From Phascolarctobacterium sp. (GTDB taxonomy: Bacteria; Bacillota; Negativicutes; Acidaminococcales; Acidaminococcaceae), in assembly GCA_017467905.1 (NCBI GenBank), contig JAFUKD010000007.1, positions 1 through 64,000 on the forward strand: a stretch of DNA of 64,000 bases, in the 5' to 3' direction. Under the pieces are notes generated by a model, which saw nothing but the letters and a program-made list of their open reading frames with translations, made no database searches and had not been told where the DNA came from. Shown here piece after piece: positions 43,624 to 52,642 of the stretch; the first letter of the stretch is position 1; every line of letters begins with the position of its first letter. The position numbers and the translations under genes were made by a program.

Positions 43624-44799
43624 GTGAAAGAATTAGCATTGAAGTATGGTTGCAATCCCAACCAAGCTAAAGCTCGTATTTATATGAAGAATGATAAAGA
43701 ACTGCCCATCGAGGTTTTGAACGGACGCCCCGGCTTCATCAACTTCTTGGATGCTTTCAACAGCTGGCAATTAGTTAAGGAATTGAAGGAAGCTACCGGC
43801 TTACCAGCAGCTGCTTCTTTCAAACACGTTAGCCCTGCCGGTGCAGCTGTTGCTATGCCCATGAGCGATACTCTGAAAAAAATTTATTATGTTGACGATT
43901 TAGAGCTTTCTCCTTTGGCAACTGCCTACGCTCGCGCGCGTGGTGCAGACCGCATGAGCTCTTACGGTGACTTCGTAGCTTTGTCCGACGTTTGCGACAA
44001 GGAAACTGCAACCATGCTTGCCCGTGAGGTTTCCGATGGTGTTATCGCTCCCGGTTACACTGATGAAGCATTGGCAATTCTCAAAACTAAACGCAATGGT
44101 TCCTACAATGTAATTAAGATTGACCCGGACTATGTTCCTGAACTGGTAGAGACCAAAGATGTATTTGGCATTACCTTTGAACAAGACCGTAACGAAGCAA
44201 AAATCACTGCAGACCTTTTGGTTAATCGTCCCACTGTTAATAAAGAAATTCCCGAAGCGGCAGCACGCGATTTGCTGATTGCTTTGATTACCTTAAAATA
44301 TACTCAATCCAATTCCGTTTGCTACGTTAAAGACGGTCAAGCAATTGGTATCGGTGCGGGTCAACAGTCCCGCGTACATTGTACTCGTTTGGCTGGCAAT
44401 AAGGCTGACATCTGGTGGTTGCGCCAAAATCCGAAAGTTTTGGCACTGCCCTTTAAAGAAACCATCCGCCGTCCGGACCGTGACAACACTATCGACGTGT
44501 ACATCTCTGATGATTACGAAGACGTATTGGCAGAAGGGGTTTGGGAAAACTTCTTCACTGAAAAACCGGAACCCTTGACCCGTGAAGAGAAAAAGGCTTG
44601 GCTGAAGGAACTGAACGGTGTTGCTCTGGGCAGTGACGCTTTCTTCCCCTTTGGTGATAATATTGAACGTGCTCATCGTAGTGGCGTAGAGTTCATTGCA
44701 CAAGCAGGCGGCTCTATTCGTGACGATAATGTTATTGAAACCTGCGATAAATACAATATCGCAATGGCGTTCACCGGATTGCGTTTATTCCATCATTAA
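43624..44799 (+). CDS. AICAR transformylase, single-domain PurH-like
   Basis: 391-residue phosphoribosylaminoimidazolecarboxamide formyltransferase, which adds a formyl group from 10-formyl-THF to AICAR (ZMP) in purine synthesis. It starts directly with the transformylase domain (LALKYGCNPNQAKARIYM), with AASFKHVSPAGAAVA holding the catalytic Lys-His pair and GIGAGQQSRVHCTRLAG. The N-terminal IMP cyclohydrolase domain of normal ~510-residue PurH is absent, so that step must be encoded elsewhere. The GTG at 43624 follows GGGAGG. Control by a ZTP riboswitch matches the substrate exactly. Confidence 0.9.
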   Translation: MKELALKYGCNPNQAKARIYMKNDKELPIEVLNGRPGFINFLDAFNSWQLVKELKEATGLPAAASFKHVSPAGAAVAMPMSDTLKKIYYVDDLELSPLATAYARARGADRMSSYGDFVALSDVCDKETATMLAREVSDGVIAPGYTDEALAILKTKRNGSYNVIKIDPDYVPELVETKDVFGITFEQDRNEAKITADLLVNRPTVNKEIPEAAARDLLIALITLKYTQSNSVCYVKDGQAIGIGAGQQSRVHCTRLAGNKADIWWLRQNPKVLALPFKETIRRPDRDNTIDVYISDDYEDVLAEGVWENFFTEKPEPLTREEKKAWLKELNGVALGSDAFFPFGDNIERAHRSGVEFIAQAGGSIRDDNVIETCDKYNIAMAFTGLRLFHH

Positions 44800-44817
44800 T
44801 TTAAATATCTTATGCAG

Positions 44818-44852
44818 AAGGCTTCTCTCGAAAAAACGAGGGAAGCCTTTTC
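44818..44852 (+). terminator. Terminator of the AICAR transformylase gene
   Basis: Stem AAGGCTTCTCTCG / CGAGGGAAGCCTT with loop AAAAAA and a TTTTCTC tail. Confidence 0.85.
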
Positions 44853-44873
44853 TCAACAACGCTGCTAATACTT

Positions 44874-44901
44874 TTGTGAAGCAAGAAGATTATGGTATAA
44901 T
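44874..44901 (+). promoter_or_regulatory. Probable promoter of the rlmD-like gene
   Basis: TTGTGA at 44874-44879, 16-base spacer, TATAAT at 44896-44901, with a TGG before the -10. Confidence 0.5.
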
Positions 44902-44934
44902 CTAATTATCATTAATCTGGAGAGGTGTGCCAAA

Positions 44935-46305
44935 ATGAAAGCGAATGTTCCCGTACAAAAGGGCGATATTATAGAGATAAATATTACAGGTTTAGGCAGT
45001 AGCGGTGAAGGTGTTGGCAAATTCCAAGGCTTTACTGTGTTTGTAAACGGTGCGTTACCTACTGAAACCATCAAAGCCAAGGTAGGATTGGTTAAGAAAA
45101 GCTATGCTACCGCAGGAATTGTAGAAATCCTGCAAGCTTCTGCGGAACGTGTAGAGCCTGCTTGCCCTGTTTACAAAGAATGTGGTGGCTGCCAACTGCA
45201 GCATTTGTCTTACGCAGGTCAACTGCAAATGAAGGAACAGCAGGTGCGTGACACTATCACTCGCATTGGTCATCTTGATACAGAGGTTATGCCAGTCATT
45301 GGCTGCGCTAATCCTTGGAACTACCGTAATAAAATGCAGTTCCCTGCGGCAATGGGAGCAGAAGGAAAAATAGAAATTGGCTGCTACGCAACGGCAACTC
45401 ACAGCGTTGTTGATACGGAAGGCTGCTTAATTCAAAAAGAAGCTAATAACCAAGTGCTGCTTGCTGTTCGTAAATGGATGCAACAGTTTAACATTACTGC
45501 TTACGATGAAAAAACTGGCAAGGGCTTGGTGCGCCACGTTATGAGCCGCGTGGGCGTACACAGCGGTGAAGTTATGGCGGTGCTTATTACTTCTGCTTAC
45601 GATATTCTCTGCAAAAAAGAACTGGTAGATATTTTGAAAAAAGAAGTACCTGGTTTGGTAAGCGTGGTACAAAATATCAATAAAAAGCCTACTAATATTA
45701 TTATGGGTAATAAAACTCATGTGATTTATGGCAAGCCTAATATAAAGGATAGCTTAGGCGCACTTAGCTTTAATGTTTCTGCTCAATCCTTCTTCCAAGT
45801 GAATAGTGAGCAGGCAGAAAAACTCTATAACAAAGCATTGGAATATGCTGCGTTGACAGGTAGCGAAACTGTTGTCGACGTGTACTGCGGAACAGGGACA
45901 ATCTCTTTGTATATGGCAAAACATGCGAAAAAGGTTTACGGTATAGAAATTGTTGCCCCTGCCATCGAAGACGCAAAGAAAAATGCCGTAGCCAACGGGT
46001 GTGCTAATGCAGAATTCATCTTGGGCGATGCTGCCGTAGAACTGCCTGCGCTTTTGGAAAGCGGTGTTAGTCCTGACGTTGTGCTCCTTGACCCGCCTCG
46101 TGCAGGCTGTGAAGAAAGGGTGCTTGCCGCGATTTGCAAGGTTAAGCCTGAACGTATTGTATATGTTTCCTGTAACCCTGCTTCTTTAGCTCGCGACTTG
46201 GCGTATTTGGAAGAGCATGGTTACAAGGCAACAGTGGTTCAACCCATTGATATGTTCCCTGCGACGACACACATTGAGAACGTTGCGTTAATAGTGAGGG
46301 AGTAA
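44935..46305 (+). CDS. rlmD: 23S rRNA (uracil-5)-methyltransferase, RlmD/RumA family
   Basis: SAM-dependent RNA methyltransferase of 456 residues. N-terminal TRAM domain (IEINITGLGSSGEGVGKFQG), then the iron-sulfur cysteines CPVYKECGGCQLQHL, the SAM site VVDVYCGTGTISLYMA, the DPPRAGCEE motif and VYVSCNPASLARDL with the nucleophilic Cys near the end. Firmicutes often carry one or two members for U747/U1939, so the exact site is uncertain. It is three bases upstream of the deformylase-like gene. Confidence 0.88.
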   Translation: MKANVPVQKGDIIEINITGLGSSGEGVGKFQGFTVFVNGALPTETIKAKVGLVKKSYATAGIVEILQASAERVEPACPVYKECGGCQLQHLSYAGQLQMKEQQVRDTITRIGHLDTEVMPVIGCANPWNYRNKMQFPAAMGAEGKIEIGCYATATHSVVDTEGCLIQKEANNQVLLAVRKWMQQFNITAYDEKTGKGLVRHVMSRVGVHSGEVMAVLITSAYDILCKKELVDILKKEVPGLVSVVQNINKKPTNIIMGNKTHVIYGKPNIKDSLGALSFNVSAQSFFQVNSEQAEKLYNKALEYAALTGSETVVDVYCGTGTISLYMAKHAKKVYGIEIVAPAIEDAKKNAVANGCANAEFILGDAAVELPALLESGVSPDVVLLDPPRAGCEERVLAAICKVKPERIVYVSCNPASLARDLAYLEEHGYKATVVQPIDMFPATTHIENVALIVRE

Positions 46306-46308
46306 CTT

Positions 46309-46719
46309 ATGATTAGACCAATAATGAAGGACGTACTGTTCTTGGGGCAAAAGTCCGAGCCTGCAACAGCAAAAGATAAAAAGATTGCCATTGACCTGCT
46401 CGACACCTTGCAGGCTAATGCAGACCGTTGCGTTGGAATGGCGGCGAATATGATTGGCGAACGTAAACGCATCATAGTATTTAATGTAGGAAAAACTAAT
46501 GTGGTGATGTTCAATCCTGTCATCGTCAAAAAGGAAAAGCCTTACGAAACAGAGGAAGGCTGCCTCTCCTTAGTTGGAGAGCGTGCTTGCACACGCTACG
46601 AAACTATAGAAGTGGAATACCAAGATATAAAGATGCGTAAGCAACGTAGTAAGTTCAGCGGTTTTACTGCGCAGATTATCCAACACGAACGCGACCATTT
46701 GGAAGGGATAATTATTTGA
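46309..46719 (+). CDS. def: Peptide-deformylase-like protein with altered motif 1
   Basis: 136-residue protein of the PDF fold. Motif 2 EEGCLSL and motif 3 QHERDHLEG, which supply the Cys and His metal ligands and the catalytic Glu, are intact. Motif 1, normally GxGxAAxQ, reads VGMAANMIG, with Met where the oxyanion-stabilising Gln is expected. Short PDF-like proteins of this kind occur in clostridia; I cannot say whether it deformylates nascent peptides. Three bases separate it from rlmD; a radical SAM gene follows. Confidence 0.75.
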   Translation: MIRPIMKDVLFLGQKSEPATAKDKKIAIDLLDTLQANADRCVGMAANMIGERKRIIVFNVGKTNVVMFNPVIVKKEKPYETEEGCLSLVGERACTRYETIEVEYQDIKMRKQRSKFSGFTAQIIQHERDHLEGIII

Positions 46720-46743
46720 GGAATTACGAAAGGATGATACATT

Positions 46744-47865
46744 TTGAAAATTGCTAAGAAAGATGCCCTGATGTGGTTTAGATTTTTTGCACAGCTTCCT
46801 GATGATGAAGAGCTTATGCCCAAGCAGATGGAGCTTGTTTACGCAACCTTTACCCAAATCGAAGCTGCTATTGATGCGCGTAACGAAAAGCTGATGGCTG
46901 AAATCAAAGGCTTGCAGTCCATTGACGGCAGAACTTATTTTGTAGGCAAAGCTGAAAAATTTGCGCGTGGCTGTCGTTCCTGCCTGACTGGTACTGGCTT
47001 GACTGCTATCCGTAAGACTAATAAGTGTAATATTAGATGTAAGTTCTGCTATAACTATGGTGATTTAGAAAATATTATGCCCATTGGCGAAGGTATGTGG
47101 GAAATTGGCGGCACTCGTTTTTACGAACATGATTTAGATTTATTGCTTTCCATTCAGGAAAAGCCCACTGGCATTTCTTACGTTTATCTTGAACCCTTTA
47201 TGGAAATTGAGAAATACTATAATATTATTCGTAAGTTTAGCGAAGCTGGTATTCACCAGCACATGTACACCAATGGTACCCTCGTTACCGAAGAAAACTT
47301 AAAGGCTTTGGGCGAAGCCGGGTTGGATGAACTGCGTTTTAATTTGGGCGCAACCAACTGCAACGATAAGGTCATTGAAGCTATCGGTATTGCAAAAAAG
47401 TATATTAAACACGTTGGCATAGAAACTCCTATGACTCCGGAATTTTTCGATACCTTCTTCCAAAAGAAAGAACAAATTCTGGCAACCGGTGTGGATTTCA
47501 TCAATTGCGCAGAGCTGCACCTGAATGCTAACAATATAGAAAACTATGCCGGAGAAAATATGTATATCTATCGTCAGGGCTACATCTCTCCTATTTGGAG
47601 CAGGGAGCTTACTTTGAAGTTGATGAAGATTGCGGATGACGAAGGCTGGGATATTGCTATTCATGACTGTGCAAATCGTACTAAGTTCGCTCGCGGATTG
47701 AACTTGGCGGCGAAAGAAGGTAAATGGTTTGGCGCAAGTGATTATTGTGGTGAATTTACTAAGTTACCCTACTGGGCGTTCTTGCCTATTTTAGAAGATG
47801 ACAGCTTTAAATTTTTAGAGGAAGAAGAATTGCCAGTAGGCTATCGCCCCGGAGAATTGTATTAA
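46744..47865 (+). CDS. Radical SAM protein of unknown target
   Basis: 373 residues. The radical SAM cluster is CNIRCKFCYNYGD (about residues 98-110), preceded by an extra pair CRSCLTGTG. The barrel has YVYLEPFMEIEKYY and MYTNGTLVTEENL, DELRFNLGA; a late DYCGEFTKLPYWAF lies near the C-terminus. I do not recognise the exact subfamily. TTG start with AAAGGATG eight bases before. It is close to the deformylase-like gene (24 bases) and to the HD-domain gene (12 bases), so these form an apparent operon with rlmD. Confidence 0.75.
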   Translation: MKIAKKDALMWFRFFAQLPDDEELMPKQMELVYATFTQIEAAIDARNEKLMAEIKGLQSIDGRTYFVGKAEKFARGCRSCLTGTGLTAIRKTNKCNIRCKFCYNYGDLENIMPIGEGMWEIGGTRFYEHDLDLLLSIQEKPTGISYVYLEPFMEIEKYYNIIRKFSEAGIHQHMYTNGTLVTEENLKALGEAGLDELRFNLGATNCNDKVIEAIGIAKKYIKHVGIETPMTPEFFDTFFQKKEQILATGVDFINCAELHLNANNIENYAGENMYIYRQGYISPIWSRELTLKLMKIADDEGWDIAIHDCANRTKFARGLNLAAKEGKWFGASDYCGEFTKLPYWAFLPILEDDSFKFLEEEELPVGYRPGELY

Positions 47866-47877
47866 AGGAAAAATAAA

Positions 47878-48540
47878 ATGCGTATAACTTTTGAAGAGAT
47901 TAAAAATAACGAGACCATTAGAACTTATATTAGAAAAGCAGATGAATCTTTATGCGCTCTTGGCTTTACGGAGCATAGCTTTGCCCATGTTACTAAGGTT
48001 GCCGTAACTGCAAAGGATATTTTACTAAAGCTTGGTTACAGTGAGCGTGAGGCAGAACAGGCTGCTGTTGCAGGCTTTATGCATGATATCGGCAATGTGA
48101 TTAACCGTAAAGACCATGCGCAAAGCGGTGCGGTGATGGCTTTTAGAATTTTGGATAATATGAATTGCGATCCGGAAGATACTGCAACCATCATCACTGC
48201 CATCGGAAATCATGACGAGAGTACGGCTTTTCCTGTGAACCCAGTGGCTGCGGCGTTGATTATAGCAGATAAATGTGATGTACGTTCCAGTAGGGTGCGT
48301 GACAAAGCAACTATTGCTTTGGATATTCATGACAGGGTGAACTATGGTGTAAGTAAATCTGTGCTGGATGTAAACGCTGATGAGAAGATTATTACTTTAA
48401 ATGTAGAAATCGATACTAACATTTGCAGTGTGATGGAATACTTTGAGATTTTTATTGAGCGTATGCTGTTGTGCAAAAAGGCTGCGGAAAAGCTTGGTAC
48501 TAAATTTCAATTGGTTATCAATAATCAGCAAATACTGTGA
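47878..48540 (+). CDS. HD-domain phosphohydrolase
   Basis: 220-residue protein with the HD metal site: AHVTKVA (first His), FMHDIGNVINRKDHA (HD pair) and IGNHDES, then IADKCDVRSSRVRD with the later Asp. The substrate could be a nucleotide or a phosphorylated metabolite; HD proteins vary too much to tell. It ends with VMEYFEIFIERML. AAAGGAAAA precedes the ATG. It is the last gene of the run starting at rlmD. Confidence 0.78.
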   Translation: MRITFEEIKNNETIRTYIRKADESLCALGFTEHSFAHVTKVAVTAKDILLKLGYSEREAEQAAVAGFMHDIGNVINRKDHAQSGAVMAFRILDNMNCDPEDTATIITAIGNHDESTAFPVNPVAAALIIADKCDVRSSRVRDKATIALDIHDRVNYGVSKSVLDVNADEKIITLNVEIDTNICSVMEYFEIFIERMLLCKKAAEKLGTKFQLVINNQQIL

Positions 48541-48548
48541 TAAAATTG

Positions 48549-48580
48549 CGCTCTGTTAAAAATAACAGAGCGTAGTTTAT
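48549..48580 (+). terminator. Probable terminator after the HD-domain gene
   Basis: Perfect ten-base stem CGCTCTGTTA / TAACAGAGCG with loop AAAA; only a weak T-rich tail. Confidence 0.65.
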
Positions 48581-48612
48581 ATACAAAAGGATATGTCACG
48601 CACACAAAAAAG

Positions 48613-48641
48613 TTTACAATTTTAGTATTGAATGATATACT
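48613..48641 (+). promoter_or_regulatory. Promoter of the cyclase-family gene
   Basis: TTTACA at 48613-48618, 17-base spacer, TATACT at 48636-48641. Confidence 0.65.
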
Positions 48642-48684
48642 CATATCAAATTATATTTTAATTTATTTTTAAGGGGGTTGTATC

Positions 48685-49452
48685 ATGACTTACAAATTGT
48701 GGAACATCTTGGGTGAATTGAAGTCTGCGGACTACGAATGGGTGGAGCTTTCTCATTCCTTGAATAATGAAAGTCCGTATTGGGGAGGTATTCCGGAAGG
48801 TTCTGTGGAATTAGGAAAGGTTTGCTACGATTGGGGTAATCCTATGCTGGAATGTATCATTCATACTTTCAAATTCCCCGGTCAATTTGGTACCCATATT
48901 GATTTTCCCAGCCATTTCATTAAAGATGGTAAATCTTCTGAAAGCTATGGTGCTGAACAATTGATGTTCCCCCTGTGTGTCATTGATATTACCGCTAAGG
49001 TTGCTGAGGATGTGCATTACGCTGTTACCGTTGATGACATTAAAGAGTACGAAGCTAAGTATGGTCCTATTCCTGATGGAGCATTTGTTGCTCTTCATAC
49101 TGGTTGGAGCAAGAATTGGCCTAGTATGGATGCAATCAGCGGCTTGGCTGAGGATGGTAGTGAAAACTTCCCCGGATGGTCCATGCCTGCATTGAAATAT
49201 ATTTACGAGGAACGCGACGCTGCTGCAAATGGCCATGAAACCTTGGATACCGATGCTTCTGCCTTGGCATGTGAAGCAGGAGACCTTGCGTGCGAGCGTT
49301 ATGTATTGGCAAAAGGCAAGCTGCAAATTGAAGTGTTGAACAATCTGGATAAGGTTGCTCCTGCTGGTGCGATTTTAGTTGCCGCTTGGCCGCGCATTGA
49401 AGGCGCTAGCGGAATGCCCGTGCGTGTATTCGCCATAACTCCGAAAAAATAA
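48685..49452 (+). CDS. Cyclase / kynurenine-formamidase-like hydrolase
   Basis: 255-residue metal-dependent hydrolase of the cyclase family. WVELSHSLNNESPYW near the start and the metal motif FGTHIDFPSHF (GTHxDxPxH) are diagnostic. Later FVALHTGWSKNW and DTDASALACE fit the family fold. Known members include arylformamidase KynB and isatin hydrolase; there is no neighbouring tryptophan catabolic gene, so the substrate is open. AGGGGG precedes the ATG. It has its own promoter and terminator. Confidence 0.82.
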   Translation: MTYKLWNILGELKSADYEWVELSHSLNNESPYWGGIPEGSVELGKVCYDWGNPMLECIIHTFKFPGQFGTHIDFPSHFIKDGKSSESYGAEQLMFPLCVIDITAKVAEDVHYAVTVDDIKEYEAKYGPIPDGAFVALHTGWSKNWPSMDAISGLAEDGSENFPGWSMPALKYIYEERDAAANGHETLDTDASALACEAGDLACERYVLAKGKLQIEVLNNLDKVAPAGAILVAAWPRIEGASGMPVRVFAITPKK

Positions 49453-49491
49453 GAGGATATCGTTACTTAGGGTTATAAAGTTACAAATGTA

Positions 49492-49542
49492 GGATAACGA
49501 GGTATGAATAAGGTTCGTGCTTCGTTATCTTCTTGTTTTATA
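49492..49542 (+). terminator. Probable terminator of the cyclase gene
   Basis: Stem GATAACGA / TCGTTATC (49493-49500, 49522-49529) followed by TTCTTGTTTTAT. The rest of the gap up to 49585 shows nothing else. Confidence 0.55.
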
Positions 49543-49585
49543 TAATGGTTTTAAAAAATTTGAATAGGAAACACATATGACTTAT

Positions 49586-49614
49586 TTGACAAGGTAAAAT
49601 ATCGTAGATATATT
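49586..49614 (+). promoter_or_regulatory. Promoter of addB-addA
   Basis: TTGACA at 49586-49591, 17-base spacer, TATATT at 49609-49614. Confidence 0.75.
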
Positions 49615-49700
49615 ATGTATATACTGTGATGTTATCTTAGTTCGTATTATGATATGCAAATTTTCTTATGCTAATTTAGAGCGATTTTAGGGAGGTCATC

Positions 49701-51827
49701 ATGACCAAGTTGTATTGCGTTCCGTTGGGGTACAGCCCCCGTAGCTTGTTTTATGAAAAATTACAAAGGGTTGGTTATGATAAGGGCGTGCTGGTTTTGC
49801 CAAGCCGCACTTTGATGCACCAGGCTCAGCGTGAAGCCAATGTTAGAGCTATCGACATAGATTTCTTGGCTACTACTATTTTGAGTGATAATGGTTATCT
49901 TGGGTTGCGCCAAATAAATAGGCGTAGCCAGGAGCTGGTACTTAAAGATTTAGTAAAGTTTTTGGCACAGCGTGATAAGCTGGAATATTTTGGCAGCTTG
50001 GCAGAAAAGCAGGGCTTCATTAAGGCGCTTGCTTCTTTGGTTAGCCAAATTTCCCGTAATGGTGTGACGGAAGTTCAGATTATGGATGCCTTTAAAAATT
50101 GGAACAGGCAGGGTAATCAGGGGAAAAAGGATTTTGAGCTTAGCCAGCTGTACGCCCTGTATCGCAGGTATTTGAAGGATAACAATTGGTTTGACCTGGA
50201 GGGTAAGTTCCGCCTTGCCATTAAGGTTTTGCAGGAAGAAAAGGTTAATTTACGTTGGCAGGAGATTTGCCTAAGCGATTTTTACAGCTATGATGCACTG
50301 CAGTTAGAATTTATTCGTGCCTTGAGTAAGCGCACCAATGTTTCCGTTGGCTTGATGTACGAAGCCAATCGTCAGGAAGTGTTCGATGCGGTGGAGTCTA
50401 CCTACGGCGCGTTGATGAACTTCTGTGAATTAGAAAAGACTAGCCTGCCTGCTACTATGGCTCCTAAAAATGTACGCATCTGTCAATTTCCTGAGCGTGA
50501 GCTGGAGATGGCATGGGTGTTGACCGAAGTTAAGGAGCTGTTGCGTGCAGGCGTCAGCCCCAAGGATATTTTAGTAACCTTCCGCGATTTCGAAAATTAT
50601 AATGGCTTACGCAATTTGGCAGATGAATATGGAATACCTGTTACCATTCCTCAAAGCTCTGCCCTGAATTTACAGCCCCTGTCCGAACTGATACTATTGC
50701 TTTTGGCGGCGAAGCCTGATAATCGCAAGGGAGCAGAGGCGTACTTTAAGCTTTTGGGCTGTGGCATGAGCAAGCAGCTCTTTGATTTTGATGGTGAGGC
50801 TGCTAGTGCTTGGCGACAGGAGAAATATTTTACTTCCCGCTCCCAGGTGCAAGTTAAATGTGCGGAAATATTTGACGTTGAAGCTAGTGGCTTGGCAATA
50901 CTGAACGAAACTTTGGAAAAATTAAATACTACTGCCACTATTGGGGAATATACTGCTCTGGTAACAGAGCTGCTTAACGCCTTAGGCCTGGAGCAAAAAT
51001 TGGGAGCCTTGCATAAAAAGGGTAGTGTAGATTTTATTGGTTTAAAGGCTTGTTTGCAAAGCAAGCAGATGCTTATAAATTGTTTGGAAAGCTTAACAGA
51101 GGATTACAAAAATTGTAATTTAGCTGACGAAAAACTTGGTTTGCAAGAATTTGCCGGTATTCTGCATGAGGCCATGCAGGATTATCAGGTTACATTAGTT
51201 GATGGTAGAGCTGATGGAGTTCTGCTGACAGATGTGATTAAAGCTCAGGGGGTGCGTCACAAATATGTGTTCCTGCTGGGCTTGAGAGAGGGAGAGTTCC
51301 CCACTGGTAATAATGAAAACTGGATTTATAACGACACAGAGCGGGGAGAGCTGGCATCCCTTGGTATTGATATGCCAAATACAGCTTTGGCTTACGAGGA
51401 GGATGGGTACTTTTTTGCCAGCACCATTGCTCAAACAGAGGAAACTTTAGTGCTTACCTATCATGTGGATGATAAAGCAGGAGCTTCTTCCTATGTGGGA
51501 GAGGTTCAAAAGCAATTTTCTGATGTTAAGATAGAAGTAATCTTATCCAAGGAGCCTGCTTCTCTGGGCGAAAGCTTTGTGCAGGGGCAAATGCTTAATT
51601 ATTGGTGGTTAATGAAAAATTTACCCCTACCAACAATTACAGCCTCTAGTATTGATTTAATTCGCAAGCATTTTGTAGTTTATAATGGGGTTATTAATGA
51701 TGTGGACTTACGTACAGAAGTGGAGCAGTGTGTAGGCAATGTATTCAGTGCTTCTTCCTGGAGCTTTATGCTCAATGTCCCTTTAGATTTCTGGGAGAAC
51801 GAGTATGGAAGCAAAGCGGTTTCGTAG
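49701..51827 (+). CDS. addB: AddB, N-terminal part of a frameshifted gene
   Basis: First 685 or so codons of the AddB subunit of the AddAB helicase-nuclease, which resects double-strand breaks for RecA. The protein keeps AddB features (VLPSRTLMHQAQ near the start instead of a full Walker A, later VFLLGLREGEFP and DIMPNTALAYEEDGYFF-like segments). The true reading breaks at about 51757: after FSASS the frame runs into unrelated residues (WSFMLNVPLDF) and stops at 51827, while the expected LELYAQCPF continues in another frame. One missing base near TTCTTCCTGG explains it. GGGAGG precedes the ATG. Confidence 0.8.
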   Translation: MTKLYCVPLGYSPRSLFYEKLQRVGYDKGVLVLPSRTLMHQAQREANVRAIDIDFLATTILSDNGYLGLRQINRRSQELVLKDLVKFLAQRDKLEYFGSLAEKQGFIKALASLVSQISRNGVTEVQIMDAFKNWNRQGNQGKKDFELSQLYALYRRYLKDNNWFDLEGKFRLAIKVLQEEKVNLRWQEICLSDFYSYDALQLEFIRALSKRTNVSVGLMYEANRQEVFDAVESTYGALMNFCELEKTSLPATMAPKNVRICQFPERELEMAWVLTEVKELLRAGVSPKDILVTFRDFENYNGLRNLADEYGIPVTIPQSSALNLQPLSELILLLLAAKPDNRKGAEAYFKLLGCGMSKQLFDFDGEAASAWRQEKYFTSRSQVQVKCAEIFDVEASGLAILNETLEKLNTTATIGEYTALVTELLNALGLEQKLGALHKKGSVDFIGLKACLQSKQMLINCLESLTEDYKNCNLADEKLGLQEFAGILHEAMQDYQVTLVDGRADGVLLTDVIKAQGVRHKYVFLLGLREGEFPTGNNENWIYNDTERGELASLGIDMPNTALAYEEDGYFFASTIAQTEETLVLTYHVDDKAGASSYVGEVQKQFSDVKIEVILSKEPASLGESFVQGQMLNYWWLMKNLPLPTITASSIDLIRKHFVVYNGVINDVDLRTEVEQCVGNVFSASSWSFMLNVPLDFWENEYGSKAVS

Positions 51828-52642
51828 AAAAGGAAGAGCTGGGAGCACCTACGGATGAAGGAAATATTTTACACGCTTGCTTGGCAAAATTCTTAGGCAA
51901 GCATTTACAGGAGAAGCTTCCTAAATATGAATTTGCTACACTGTGGGAAGAATTACAGCAGGATTTTGCAGAAGTATGTGCAGATTTTATCAATAAGGGC
52001 TGCTTGGAGATGAATGAACTGTGGGCAGCGGAGCAAGCACGACTTTTAAATACTTTGCGTAAATGGCTACATTATGAATACCAATTACAGGAGCAGTGGG
52101 ATTATGTTCCCTGCGCTGTAGAATGGGACTTTAGCAGCAAGAATGGTAAGCCCCTGCGTTTGAAGACCAAGACTGGTAAGAATTTTGCTATTATGGGACG
52201 AATTGACCGTATCGATAAAAATGGGGAAAAGGTTTTTGTTACGGATTACAAATTGTCCAATACGCCAGCTGGTAGCGATTTGCCGGCGGGGATTGATTTG
52301 CAGTTACCGGTGTATCTTCTGGCGGCAAATAAATTGTATGGTAAGGAAGTTGCCGGCGGCGGATATCTGTCTTTAAAAAAGGCGGAAAGAAAGGCAACGG
52401 TTAAGCTTGCTGCTGAGGAAGACTTCCCTTTCAATAAAAGAGCAACTGATTATTTTAAGGACGCTACTGATAGATGGCAAAGCTTTGTAGATTTTAGCCA
52501 GGAGGTTTTGGCAGATTATGTACATGGAATTTACGAGGGAGATTTTATGGTGGCGCCTAGGAAGGCGTGCAGGCCCTATTGCCCCTTAAAAGAAATCTGT
52601 CGTTTAGCTATTAGCGGGCAAGGAGGTGAAGATGATGAGTAA
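51728..52642 (+). CDS. addB: AddB, C-terminal nuclease part of a frameshifted gene
   Basis: Continuation of AddB in the -1 frame; meaningful sequence starts near 51757 with LELYAQCPFRFLGERVW, whose Cys is the first ligand of the AddB iron-sulfur cluster. Then come the PD-(D/E)XK nuclease motifs (MGRIDRIDKNGEKVFVTDYK, DLQLPVYL) and the last cluster cysteines CRPYCPLKEICR. Without the shift AddB would be about 980 residues. Whether the shift is a real mutation or a sequencing error cannot be decided; no slippery heptamer is present, so programmed frameshifting is unlikely. Confidence 0.78.
   Translation: MCRQCIQCFFLELYAQCPFRFLGERVWKQSGFVEKEELGAPTDEGNILHACLAKFLGKHLQEKLPKYEFATLWEELQQDFAEVCADFINKGCLEMNELWAAEQARLLNTLRKWLHYEYQLQEQWDYVPCAVEWDFSSKNGKPLRLKTKTGKNFAIMGRIDRIDKNGEKVFVTDYKLSNTPAGSDLPAGIDLQLPVYLLAANKLYGKEVAGGGYLSLKKAERKATVKLAAEEDFPFNKRATDYFKDATDRWQSFVDFSQEVLADYVHGIYEGDFMVAPRKACRPYCPLKEICRLAISGQGGEDDE

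Noticed and set aside
51745-51765. Programmed -1 frameshift in addB
   Set aside because: There is no slippery heptamer (X XXY YYZ) or stimulating structure, and AddB is not known to use frameshifting; mutation or sequencing error is simpler.
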